Part shown: positions 1 through 6,810 of the stretch, piece by piece
Layout of the letters: every line of letters starts with the position of its first letter
How positions within the stretch are numbered: the stretch's first letter is position 1
Assembly: GCA_035605695.1 (NCBI GenBank)
Contig: DATNGZ010000057.1
Span: forward strand, 1-16,798
Direction of reading: 5' to 3'
Source of the DNA: VRUE01 sp035605695
Lineage (GTDB): Bacteria; Actinomycetota; Thermoleophilia; Solirubrobacterales; 70-9
DNA length: 16,798 bases
The notes under the pieces: model-generated
Told to the model about the DNA's origin: nothing
Database searches by the model: none
Seen by the model: only the letters and a program-made list of their open reading frames with translations
Translations under genes and position numbers: made by a program

Positions 1-1221
1 GGCACGATCACGCTGATTCCACCCAACCTCGACGTCACCGAGACCGGCCAGGAGGAGGTCATCGACGGAGTGCGGATGAGCTTCCAGCTGACCCCGGGGA
101 CCGAGGCCCCGGCGGAGATGAACATCCACTTCCCCGAGGCGCGCGTGCTCTGCATCGCCGACAACGCGGCCCGCTCGATGCACAACATCCTCACCCCGCG
201 CGGCGCCCTGGTCCGCGACCCGCGGGTCTGGGCGCACTACCTCGACCAGGCGATCGAGCTCTTTGCCCAGCGCTCCGACGTCCTCTTCGCCGGCCACCAC
301 TGGCCCTGCTGGGGCGGCGAGGAGATCGTCGACTACCTCGAAAAGCAGCGCGACCTCTACACCTACCTGCACGACCAGACCCTGCGCCTGCTCAACCAGG
401 GCCACACCGGGCCGGAGATCGCCGAGTTGATCGAGCTGCCGCCGAGCCTTGCCGAGGAGTGGCACTGCCGCGAGTACTACGGCTCGATCAGCCACAACAC
501 GAAGGCGATCTACCAGCGCTACATGGGCTGGTTCGACGGCAACCCCGCCCATCTCTGGGAGCACCCACCGGTCGAGCAAGCACGCCGCTACGTCGAGTTC
601 ATGGGCGGCGCCGAGGCGGTGCTGGAGAAGGCCCGAGCGAGCTTCGAGGAAGGCGACTACCGCTGGGTCGCCGAGGTCGTCAACCACGTCGTCTTCGCCG
701 ATCCGGAAAACACGGCAGCACGTGAACTACAAGCCGAGACGCTCGAGCAGCTCGGCTACGGCGCTGAGAACGCCTCCTGGCGCAACTTCTTCCTAATGGG
801 CGCGAAGGAGCTGCGCGAGGGCATCTCCGGCACCCCGACCGCGACCGCCCCGCCCGACGTGCTAGCCCGCCTCACGGTCAGCCAGCTGCTCGACGCGATG
901 GCGATCCGCCTCAACGGTCCGCGCGCGGTGGAGCTGCAGCTGCGGATCGACTGGACGGTCACCGACCCCGACGAACAGCACGCGATCACGGTCCGCAACG
1001 GTGTCCTCCGCCACCGCCCCGGCAGCCATGACCCAGCCGCCGAAGCTGCCCTCGTGGTCGAGCGCGAAGCCCTCAACCAACTGCTGCTCAAAACCGCCGA
1101 GATCGGCGAGTTGGCCGAGAGTGGCCGCCTGCGCGTCGAGGGCGACGGCGTCAAGCTCGGCGAGCTGCTCGGCCTGCTCGACGAACCGGATCCCGGCTTC
1201 GCCATCGTCACCCCGGACTAG
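1..1221 (+). CDS. Alkyl/aryl-sulfatase, SdsA1/BDS1-type metallo-beta-lactamase fold (5'-truncated)
   Basis: The frame is open from base 1, so the N-terminal part, including the first zinc motif HxHxDH, lies outside the window. The family hydrolyses primary alkyl sulfates such as SDS with a binuclear zinc centre. Visible parts in order: the end of the metallo-beta-lactamase domain with TPGTEAPAEM (Glu at 103-105), ADNAARSMHN (Asp at 160-162) and AGHHWP (His at 295-297). Spacings of 19 and 45 codons fit the Glu280, Glu299 and His344 ligands of Pseudomonas SdsA1 as I recall them, so the second acidic ligand is Asp instead of Glu. Then comes the helical dimerisation domain (about 330-840) and a C-terminal SCP2-like domain (about 850-1200) thought to recruit hydrophobic substrate. 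406 codons remain of a family usually near 600-660. The next gene starts 10 bases after the TAG stop, suggesting co-transcription. Confidence 0.9.
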   Translation, partial: GTITLIPPNLDVTETGQEEVIDGVRMSFQLTPGTEAPAEMNIHFPEARVLCIADNAARSMHNILTPRGALVRDPRVWAHYLDQAIELFAQRSDVLFAGHHWPCWGGEEIVDYLEKQRDLYTYLHDQTLRLLNQGHTGPEIAELIELPPSLAEEWHCREYYGSISHNTKAIYQRYMGWFDGNPAHLWEHPPVEQARRYVEFMGGAEAVLEKARASFEEGDYRWVAEVVNHVVFADPENTAARELQAETLEQLGYGAENASWRNFFLMGAKELREGISGTPTATAPPDVLARLTVSQLLDAMAIRLNGPRAVELQLRIDWTVTDPDEQHAITVRNGVLRHRPGSHDPAAEAALVVEREALNQLLLKTAEIGELAESGRLRVEGDGVKLGELLGLLDEPDPGFAIVTPD

Positions 1222-1231
1222 AGTCCCGCCG

Positions 1232-2680
1232 ATGCATCGGCTCACGGTAAGCGCGCTCGCGGTAGCCCTGCTCGGCCTTTGCCTGGCGTCGACGGCGTCG
1301 GCCCGCCGGCTGGTCTTCTGGAGCAACTCGGTCGCCAACAAGATCTCTTACACGGCAGTGATCGAAGGGGGCAGGGGTGCGGACCTACCGATCGATCCGT
1401 CCTACGTGAACGACCCCTACGGGACCGCGATCGACTCCGCCGCCGGCAAGGTCTACTGGCTGAATAGAGGCGGCGGGGGCTCGATCGGGCAGGCAAACCT
1501 CGACGGCAGTGGCGCCGGCCTGCTCAATACCGCCGGGGCAAGCTTCGCCGCTCCTTCCGGCCTGGCGATCGACCCCGTCGCGGGCAGGGTTTACTGGGGC
1601 AACTCGGAAAACGGAAACGGCTCGATCGGCTTCGCCAACCTGAACGGCAGCGGCGGCGGCTTGCTCAAACCACTCGGCGCGACGGTTGAACCCAACGGCC
1701 TCACCATCGATCCCGCCAACGGTCGCGTCTACTGGACCAACCTCACCGCCGGCAAGATCTCCTCTGCCAAACTCGACGGCAGCGGGGCGCAGGACCTCGA
1801 TACGTCGGGCGCCGCGGTCGATGGTCCCGAGGGTGTCGTTGTCAGCGCCGGCAGGGTCTACTGGGCGAACCGAACCGGCGACTCGATCGGCTACGCCGAC
1901 ATCAACGGCGGTGGAGGCGGGACCGCCAACCTCAATCAATTCGTCTCCAAACCGATCGGGCTGGCAACCGATGGCGGAGCTGTCTACTGGGCGAGCAGCG
2001 GCTTCGACAGGGTCGAAGCCGGAAATTTCGCGGCGTGTTGCGCCGTGCCGCTGGAACCTGGTGCCACCCAGAGCGGCGTCGCCTTCCCGGTCATCCTCGA
2101 AAACCCGCGGGCCGAAGAAGCGGTCAAAGTGGAGGGCAGCCACACACCGGGCACAACGCTTACTTGCTCCCCGCTCCGCTGGGCTGGCGACGCGATCGAA
2201 TCCTTCCTCTACCGGGCGCCACAGAGCATCTCCTACCAGTGGCTGCGCAACAAAACTCCGATCCCAGGGGCGACGGGCACGACGATCACGGCGAGCAAGG
2301 TGGGTAAATACGCCTGCCAAATCACCGCCACCAACTTCGCCGGCATTAACGTCGGGCAGAACCCGTACGAATTCGGCGTCAAGGCAACGGTCGGCCTCAA
2401 GAAGGTCACCTATAACCGGAGGAAGGGCACGGCAATGCTGCGGGTCGCGGTCACCGGTATGGGCCGCCTCGACCTCTATGGCACCGGAGTCACCAACGCA
2501 CAACGCAAACACGCGCAGGGCACGGCAAGGATCGTCGTCAGGACGAGCGGCAAAGCACGAATCAAGCTGAACCACAACGGCAGGGCGAGGGTCAAGGCGA
2601 CGATTTCCTACACGCCCGAAGGCGGCAAGGCGATCGTTCGTCGCAAGGCAATCGTGCTGAAGAAGAAGCTGCGCGCCTGA
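1232..2680 (+). CDS. Secreted six-bladed YWTD-type beta-propeller protein with Ig-like domain
   Basis: 482 residues. Chosen start is ATG 1232, because it begins a clear Sec signal peptide (MHRL, hydrophobic core, cleavage probably after ASA at residue 24); longer in-frame starts would run inside the sulfatase gene. Six repeats follow, each carrying a [VL]-[YF]-W motif near residues 28, 74, 120, 166, 209 and 251, a 42-46 residue period, often followed by SIG and an [AN]LDGSG/NGSG turn. This matches LDL-receptor class B (YWTD) repeats and makes a closed six-bladed propeller. Residues about 290-385 resemble a bacterial Ig-like module (YQWLRN, then GKYACQITATN with a Cys). The last ~90 residues are strongly basic (RRKG, KKKLRA) and may contact polyanionic wall polymers. 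The ligand is unknown. It could be an extracellular binding or adhesion protein. Its TGA directly abuts the stop codon of the convergent gene. Confidence 0.8.
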   Translation: MHRLTVSALAVALLGLCLASTASARRLVFWSNSVANKISYTAVIEGGRGADLPIDPSYVNDPYGTAIDSAAGKVYWLNRGGGGSIGQANLDGSGAGLLNTAGASFAAPSGLAIDPVAGRVYWGNSENGNGSIGFANLNGSGGGLLKPLGATVEPNGLTIDPANGRVYWTNLTAGKISSAKLDGSGAQDLDTSGAAVDGPEGVVVSAGRVYWANRTGDSIGYADINGGGGGTANLNQFVSKPIGLATDGGAVYWASSGFDRVEAGNFAACCAVPLEPGATQSGVAFPVILENPRAEEAVKVEGSHTPGTTLTCSPLRWAGDAIESFLYRAPQSISYQWLRNKTPIPGATGTTITASKVGKYACQITATNFAGINVGQNPYEFGVKATVGLKKVTYNRRKGTAMLRVAVTGMGRLDLYGTGVTNAQRKHAQGTARIVVRTSGKARIKLNHNGRARVKATISYTPEGGKAIVRRKAIVLKKKLRA

Positions 2681-2971
2681 CTAACGGGCGACGCGGAACA
2701 TCAGCTCGTCCTCGTAGCACCAGCTCCAGTCCTCGCCGGGCTGAACCGAGCGGATCACCGGATGACCGGTCTCGGCGTTGTGCGCAGTGGCGTGCTTGCC
2801 CTCCGAGTTATCGCAGCAACCGATGTGCCCGCAGGTCTGGCACATCCGCAGGTGGACCCACTGCATCCCCAGCTTCAGGCACTCCTCACAACCGGCGATC
2901 TCAACCGGCGGGTCGAAGATCTCGATCGAGCGGATGTGCGAACAGGAGGCCGTACGCGCACGATAGCGGGA
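2681..2971 (-). CDS. UBP-type zinc-finger protein; start codon not identifiable
   Basis: The frame is open from the stop at 2972-2974 to the TAG at 2681-2683. It encodes a small zf-UBP domain: a CSH motif, CEEC, CQTCGHIGCC, then His residues in KHATAH, AETGHPVIRS and the typical end WSWCYEDELMF. Bacterial stand-alone zf-UBP proteins of about 80-95 residues are common in Actinobacteria; their role is unclear. The odd point is that no ATG, GTG or TTG exists in frame upstream of the first Cys (codon 2942-2944). The first in-frame ATG (2864-2866) would remove the CSH and CEEC zinc ligands, leaving 61 residues. A GTG at 2959-2961 is in the neighbouring frame. Options are a rare start codon, a frameshift or sequencing error near 2940-2960, or a decaying gene. 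No Shine-Dalgarno sequence is visible. Its stop abuts that of the propeller gene, tail to tail. Confidence 0.7.
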   Translation of the reverse strand, partial: SRYRARTASCSHIRSIEIFDPPVEIAGCEECLKLGMQWVHLRMCQTCGHIGCCDNSEGKHATAHNAETGHPVIRSVQPGEDWSWCYEDELMFRVAR

Positions 2972-2990
2972 TCAGATCGTCTCACGGGCA

Positions 2991-3039
2991 CGCGAGTCCG
3001 CGATAACCCGTCCATAGCGAGGGTTTTCGCGGACTCGCG
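2991..3039. promoter_or_regulatory. Long inverted repeat in greA upstream region
   Basis: Left arm 2991-3009 (CGCGAGTCCGCGATAACCC) pairs with right arm 3021-3039 (GGGTTTTCGCGGACTCGCG) with one mismatch over 19 bases, around an 11-base loop. It ends 22 bases before the greA ATG, and also lies upstream of the divergent zinc-finger ORF. It may be an operator, or a leader hairpin controlling greA by attenuation. The T-run is inside the right arm rather than after it, so it is not a textbook intrinsic terminator. Confidence 0.6.
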
Positions 3040-3061
3040 GCACATCTGAAAGGCTGAAGCG

Positions 3062-3547
3062 ATGGATGGCGTCGAAACAACAGGCGGGGAGCCGATAACC
3101 GAGGAGGGCATGGCCGCCCTGCGCAAGGAAATCGAGGAGCTCGAAGGCGACGGCCGCAACAAAATGGCGGCGCGGATCAAAGTGGCCCGCGAGGAAGGCG
3201 ACCTCAAGGAGAACGCCGAGTACCACATCGCCAAGGAAGACCAGGCCCACCTCGAGACCAAGATCAAGCGTCTGCGCGAGCGCCTGCGCACCGCCGTCGT
3301 GGTCGAGATCGACGAGAAAGCCGACACCTTCGCCTTCGGCCGCACCGCCGAGGTGCTCGACGAAGGCAAGGGCGAGGTCAACAGCTGGACCCTGGTCGGC
3401 TCAACCGAAGCCAACCTCAGCGAGGGCCGCCTCTCAGCCGAGTCCCCGATCGGCCGCGCCCTGCTCAACGCCAAACTGGGCAAGCCGATCGAAATAGAGA
3501 CCCCCAAAGGCTCCCGCACCTTCGTCGTTCAAAAGCTGGTCGACTGA
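3062..3547 (+). CDS. greA: Transcription elongation factor GreA
   Basis: 161 residues, the normal GreA length. GreA enters the RNA polymerase secondary channel and stimulates transcript cleavage in backtracked complexes. The N-terminal coiled-coil (about residues 13-85) carries the acidic tip in AREEGDLKENAEYH; Asp47 and Glu50 correspond to the E. coli pair Asp41/Glu44 that positions catalytic Mg2+. The C-terminal FKBP-like domain (about 90-161) has the usual WTLVGSTEAN and SPIGRALL signatures. The ATG at 3062 is preceded by GAAAGG at 3048-3053 with an 8-base spacer, a reasonable ribosome binding site. Relative to E. coli the N-terminus has about six extra residues before the first helix. The gene is monocistronic as far as can be seen: the divergent zinc-finger gene lies upstream and convergent trxB downstream. 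A strong inverted repeat precedes it and may regulate it. Confidence 0.96.
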   Translation: MDGVETTGGEPITEEGMAALRKEIEELEGDGRNKMAARIKVAREEGDLKENAEYHIAKEDQAHLETKIKRLRERLRTAVVVEIDEKADTFAFGRTAEVLDEGKGEVNSWTLVGSTEANLSEGRLSAESPIGRALLNAKLGKPIEIETPKGSRTFVVQKLVD

Positions 3548-3548
3548 T

Positions 3549-3651
3549 CCAAAGGTCAGCTGACCAAGCAGATCAAGGACGCAGGGAGCGCGGCGTGCTC
3601 TGCACGCAAGCGACCGAGGACGCCGATATGCGCCGGTCAGCCGACCTTTGG
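3549..3651. repeat. Intergenic inverted-repeat element between convergent greA and trxB
   Basis: Left arm 3549-3565 (CCAAAGGTCAGCTGACC) pairs with right arm 3635-3651 (GGTCAGCCGACCTTTGG) with one mismatch in 17. The left arm contains a perfect 12-base palindrome GGTCAGCTGACC (3554-3565). Inside is a 6-bp hairpin GCGTGC-TCT-GCACGC (3593-3607), flanked by two related copies of AAGC-A-C-AGGACGC (about 3565-3582 and 3608-3623). The right arm overlaps the last codon and stop of trxB. It may be a bidirectional terminator, a structured RNA, or a dispersed repeat; no U-tract is present. Confidence 0.55.
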
Positions 3652-4644
3652 GGCGACCTCTACCGGCTCGCCTCCGGGCAGCCAGTGGGCCTCGGGTGAG
3701 GGTGGCGTGTCGCGCAGGTACCACTCGGCGTCGAGGGCCCCCATGCAGCCGGTGCCGGCGGCGGTGACCGCCTGGCGGTAGGTGTGGTCGACGACGTCGC
3801 CGACGGCGAAGACGCCGGCCAGGTTGGTGCGGGTCGAGCCCGGCTCGGTCTCGATGTAGCCGTCCTCGTCGGTGTCGACCTGGCCAACAACAACCTCCGA
3901 GCGGGGGATGTGGCCGATCGCGATGAAGGCGCCATCGGCCTCGAAGTCCTCGGTCTCACCGGTTTCGGTGTTGCGCAGGCGCACGTGGTCGAGGCGGCCC
4001 TTGCCGCTGGCGACGAACTCCTCGGCGACGTAGGGGGTCTTGAAGTCGATGTTGTCCCGCTCGCGAGCCCGCCCCTCCATGATCTTCGAGGCGCGGAACT
4101 CGTCGCGGCGGTTGACCACGGTCAGTTTGCTGGCGAACTTGGAGATGAAGATCGAGTCCTCCATCGCCGAGTCGCCACCGCCGATCACGACCACCTTTTG
4201 GTCTTTGAAGAAGGCGCCGTCGCAGACACCGCAGGTGGAGACGCCGCAGCCGCTGAGCTCGAGCTCGCCGGGAATCCCAAGTCGCCGCGGCTCCGCCCCC
4301 ATCGCCAGGATCACGGTTTTCGCCAGGTGCTCCTCGTCGCCGAGGTAGACCTTCTGCACGCCGCCGTCGGAGAGCTCGACCCGGTCGACGTCATCGCTGA
4401 CGAAGCGGGTGCCGAAGCGCTCGGCCTGGGCGCGGAACTGGGTCATCATCTCCGGTCCCATGATCCCCTCGGGGTAGCCGGGGTAGTTCTCGACGTCGGT
4501 CGTGTTCTGCAGCTGCCCACCCCACTGGAAGCCCTCGAAAACAAGCGGCTCGAGGTTGGCGCGCGCGGTGTAGAGCGCAGCCGTGTAGCCGGCCGGCCCA
4601 CCGCCGACGATGATTACGTTCTCGACCTTTTTTGTCTCTGTCAT
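3637..4644 (-). CDS. trxB: Thioredoxin reductase, NADPH-dependent
   Basis: 335 residues, matching low-molecular-weight bacterial thioredoxin reductases. It uses NADPH through FAD and a redox-active disulfide to reduce thioredoxin in the cytoplasm. Visible: FAD-binding GGGPAG (residues 14-19), active-site CGVC (Cys138, Cys141) followed by DGAFF, NADPH-binding GGGDSAMEDS (from residue 155) with VNRRDEFRAS, and the second FAD motif GVFAVGDV near residue 280. The dithiol is CGVC rather than the usual CATC/CAVC, and an extra Cys133 replaces the Arg commonly seen before GVS, giving CGVSTCGVC. The ATG (4644-4642) overlaps the upstream TGA as ATGA, and GAGGCGGAG lies just before it, so translation is probably coupled to the preceding membrane protein gene. 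A thioredoxin gene is not adjacent. Confidence 0.95.
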   Translation of the reverse strand: MTETKKVENVIIVGGGPAGYTAALYTARANLEPLVFEGFQWGGQLQNTTDVENYPGYPEGIMGPEMMTQFRAQAERFGTRFVSDDVDRVELSDGGVQKVYLGDEEHLAKTVILAMGAEPRRLGIPGELELSGCGVSTCGVCDGAFFKDQKVVVIGGGDSAMEDSIFISKFASKLTVVNRRDEFRASKIMEGRARERDNIDFKTPYVAEEFVASGKGRLDHVRLRNTETGETEDFEADGAFIAIGHIPRSEVVVGQVDTDEDGYIETEPGSTRTNLAGVFAVGDVVDHTYRQAVTAAGTGCMGALDAEWYLRDTPPSPEAHWLPGGEPVEVAPKVG

Positions 4645-5777
4645 CTCCGCCTCAAGTCTAGTGGCGTCGCCATTACTTCACTTTGTATAGTAGCTCGCCG
4701 GTCAATCGGCAGGCCCTCGTCTTCCCAGTGCTGCACCGTCTTACGGAGCTGGAAGAAGGCGGCCACACCGAACGGAATCGGCATCCAGAAGGCGATCAGG
4801 CGGTAGACCAGGATCGCCGGGAAGACGGTGTGATCGGGAATGCCGAAGAGGACGAAGGCACCGATCATTCCCGCGTCCACGGCCCCCACTCCGGCGGGAG
4901 CGAAGGGGATCAGGTTGGCAACCATGCCGAGGAAGAAACCCTGGACGACGACCGCGAGCGGCACGTGGACGCCGAAGGCGTGGAAGGAAGCCCAGAGGAT
5001 GCCGATGTTGGCCGCCCAGAAACCGGCCGCGCCGAGCACCGCCAGGCCGCCCTGACGGGGATGGGTGAAGAGGCTGATCGCGAAGCGGAATCCCTCGGCG
5101 AAGACCGCCGGCACCTTGGCGATGTTCTTCGCGATCGCCCGGCCGCGATCGCCGTGCACGAAACGGGCGACGCGAGGCCCTAGGTCGGGGGGGACCAGCG
5201 CGAACAACAGCCCAAGCGCCAGCAGCACCCCGGCGACCCCCGCCGGCACGATCGTCAGCTCGATCGAGTCCTTGCCGTGCAGCACCCCGGTGCGCAGCAG
5301 GACGCCGAAGAGGATCAGCGCCAGCGGATAGAAGGCGTAGTGCAGGGTGAGGAAAGCGACCATCCGGCGGGCCACTTCGTGGCGCTGCATTCCGGCCTTG
5401 CGCAGCGCCCAGAAGGTAAGCACGATCCCCCCCGCTCCCCCGGCCGAGAAGAGCAACGTCGCCGCCAGCCCGGCCATGTTGATCTCGTAGGTCTCGGTCC
5501 AGCGCAGGCGCAGCGCGTCTCCGCCGACCACGGCCTTGAAGAGGGCGATGTAGGTGGCGAAGGCGACGACGTTGAAGCCGATCGCGACGGCGATCCAGAC
5601 CGGGTTGGCCTCGTCGAGCTTGTCCAGGGCATTGCCCAGGCCGACAAGCTTTGGGAAGAGAAAGTAGATGCCGACCAACAGCGCAAAGACCACGATCCCG
5701 GTTTGGATCAGTCGTTTTCGCGTGAAGATCGGCAGCTCAGCGGCATCGCCGCCGTTGGCCGGATCCTCTGGAGACAC
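4641..5777 (-). CDS. YbhN/UPF0104-type membrane protein (lysylphosphatidylglycerol synthase TM-region family)
   Basis: 378 residues from a GTG start (5777-5775). The cytoplasmic N-terminus is acidic, then a first membrane helix (about residues 28-46) and a run of further hydrophobic segments, about eight in total. The stretch FAPAGVGAVDAGMIGAF near residue 305 matches the conserved P-x-G-x-G-x-x-(E/D)-A motif of the lysylphosphatidylglycerol synthase/flippase-like TM family. The family includes stand-alone proteins implicated in lipid or lipid-linked sugar translocation, and membrane halves of MprF; no soluble aminoacyl-transferase domain is attached here. The preceding PAP2-family gene ends 10 bases upstream and trxB overlaps its stop, so the three form one operon. 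Pairing with a lipid phosphatase suggests a role in envelope lipid metabolism, which is inference. Substrate unknown. Confidence 0.8.
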   Translation of the reverse strand: MSPEDPANGGDAAELPIFTRKRLIQTGIVVFALLVGIYFLFPKLVGLGNALDKLDEANPVWIAVAIGFNVVAFATYIALFKAVVGGDALRLRWTETYEINMAGLAATLLFSAGGAGGIVLTFWALRKAGMQRHEVARRMVAFLTLHYAFYPLALILFGVLLRTGVLHGKDSIELTIVPAGVAGVLLALGLLFALVPPDLGPRVARFVHGDRGRAIAKNIAKVPAVFAEGFRFAISLFTHPRQGGLAVLGAAGFWAANIGILWASFHAFGVHVPLAVVVQGFFLGMVANLIPFAPAGVGAVDAGMIGAFVLFGIPDHTVFPAILVYRLIAFWMPIPFGVAAFFQLRKTVQHWEDEGLPIDRRATIQSEVMATPLDLRRR

Positions 5778-5787
5778 CTGAGGGAAG

Positions 5788-6732
5788 CTACCCGCTGGCG
5801 AGGCGCTCCAAGCGCCGTAGGCCGCCGGTCACCGCGTGCACGGCCGGTTCGGCCAGGGGCTCGCCGCGCCGCACGGCGGCGACCAGGCCCGCACCGGCGG
5901 CGAGGTCGGTGACGTAGTGCTCACCGAGGTAGACGAGCGCGAAGCCGAGGGTCAACGAGTAGGCCCAACCGACGGCGCCCTCTACGGGCCCCGCCTCGGA
6001 GAGCTGAATCGCCGCCATCGCCGAGGTGGCGAAATGCAGCGAGGGCATCGCCGCCCAGGGGTTGCCGCCCAGCGCCTCGTACATCTTCGGCCAGGCCGAA
6101 CCCCAGGTCTCTTCGCCGACACCGATCATGATCCGCTCGACCGGCTCACCGGTCAGGCCTTGCTCCGAAGCCCACCACGGCGGCGCGGTCGGGATCACGA
6201 AGTAGCCGATGCAGCCGAGGTCGAAGACCGCTGCCATCTGGCGGGCGGCGCGCGGGAAGCGCTGCGGATGGCGCCAGAGGATCCAGGCCAGGGCGAGGTA
6301 GGGCTCGAAGAACCAGACCCAGTGCGTCCAGGTGAGGACGCGGTTGACGGTGCCGACCTGGCGCAACCGCGCAATCCCATTCTGCAATCGCACGTTGGGC
6401 AGGCGACCGAAGCCGATCACGCGGTCGGTCGTGATCGGGTAACGGCTGCGCAACCGTCTCTCGCAGCGCTCCGGATCGTCGTAGGGAAGCTCGTGAACCA
6501 TGATGAACGCCCACATCTGCATCGCGTAGAGCGCGACGTCGCGCTTGCGGGTGCGCGGGTAGAGAACGGCGATCGCGAGTGGTCCCCCGGCGCATGCGGC
6601 GATGGTCACCGGAACGGGTACTCGCAAGCGCTTTCGCAGTAGCGGCACGACCACCGCAGCGGCGAGGACACCCGCCGCTCCGGCCCGCACCGCCGGGCGA
6701 AGCGCCGGAGATGACCGCGAGCGCGCCTTCAT
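5788..6732 (-). CDS. PAP2-superfamily membrane phosphatase (AUR1/inositolphosphotransferase-like)
   Basis: 314 residues from the ATG at 6732-6730, preferred over a longer frame because a TATACT -10-like element sits 10 bases upstream and the extra N-terminus would be low-complexity. An N-terminal hydrophobic pair (about residues 18-60) is followed by several membrane helices. Catalytic signatures: PTAPPWW (181-187), PSLHFATS (230-237, His233) and GEHYVTD (270-276, His272 and Asp276), corresponding to the PSGH and SRxxxxxHxxxD motifs. The PTAPPW and PSLH forms are typical of the AUR1-like PAP2_3 branch, which transfers or hydrolyses phospho-headgroups on membrane lipids on the outer face. It is the first gene of a minus-strand operon with the YbhN-type protein and trxB. 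Substrate cannot be deduced. Confidence 0.82.
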   Translation of the reverse strand: MKARSRSSPALRPAVRAGAAGVLAAAVVVPLLRKRLRVPVPVTIAACAGGPLAIAVLYPRTRKRDVALYAMQMWAFIMVHELPYDDPERCERRLRSRYPITTDRVIGFGRLPNVRLQNGIARLRQVGTVNRVLTWTHWVWFFEPYLALAWILWRHPQRFPRAARQMAAVFDLGCIGYFVIPTAPPWWASEQGLTGEPVERIMIGVGEETWGSAWPKMYEALGGNPWAAMPSLHFATSAMAAIQLSEAGPVEGAVGWAYSLTLGFALVYLGEHYVTDLAAGAGLVAAVRRGEPLAEPAVHAVTGGLRRLERLASG

Positions 6733-6742
6733 CAGGTCGGCG

Positions 6743-6748
6743 AGTATA
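6743..6748 (-). promoter_or_regulatory. Putative -10 element for the PAP2-YbhN-trxB operon
   Basis: On the minus strand the sequence reads TATACT (5 of 6 to TATAAT), ending 10 bases before the PAP2 ATG. The transcript would have almost no leader, consistent with leaderless or near-leaderless starts common in Actinobacteria. No good -35 is visible. Confidence 0.45.
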
Positions 6749-6795
6749 GGTCGGTGGCAGGGGGACGGGGGCGGCGGCGCGCCGCCCGGCGTGAT

Positions 6796-6801
6796 TAGAA
6801 T
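6796..6801 (+). promoter_or_regulatory. Putative -10 element for the coxB-like operon
   Basis: TAGAAT (5 of 6 to TATAAT) ends nine bases before the TTG start at 6811, so initiation 7-9 bases downstream would give an essentially leaderless mRNA. The TAG is also the in-frame stop that limits any 5' extension of the coxB-like gene. No clear -35 is seen. Confidence 0.4.
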
Positions 6802-6810
6802 GGCCGCGCT

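Noticed and set aside
3784..4806. 340-codon frame on the plus strand opposite trxB
   Set aside because: Shadow of trxB; the translation matches no family and is Val/Asp/Glu/Ala-biased as expected of an antisense frame.
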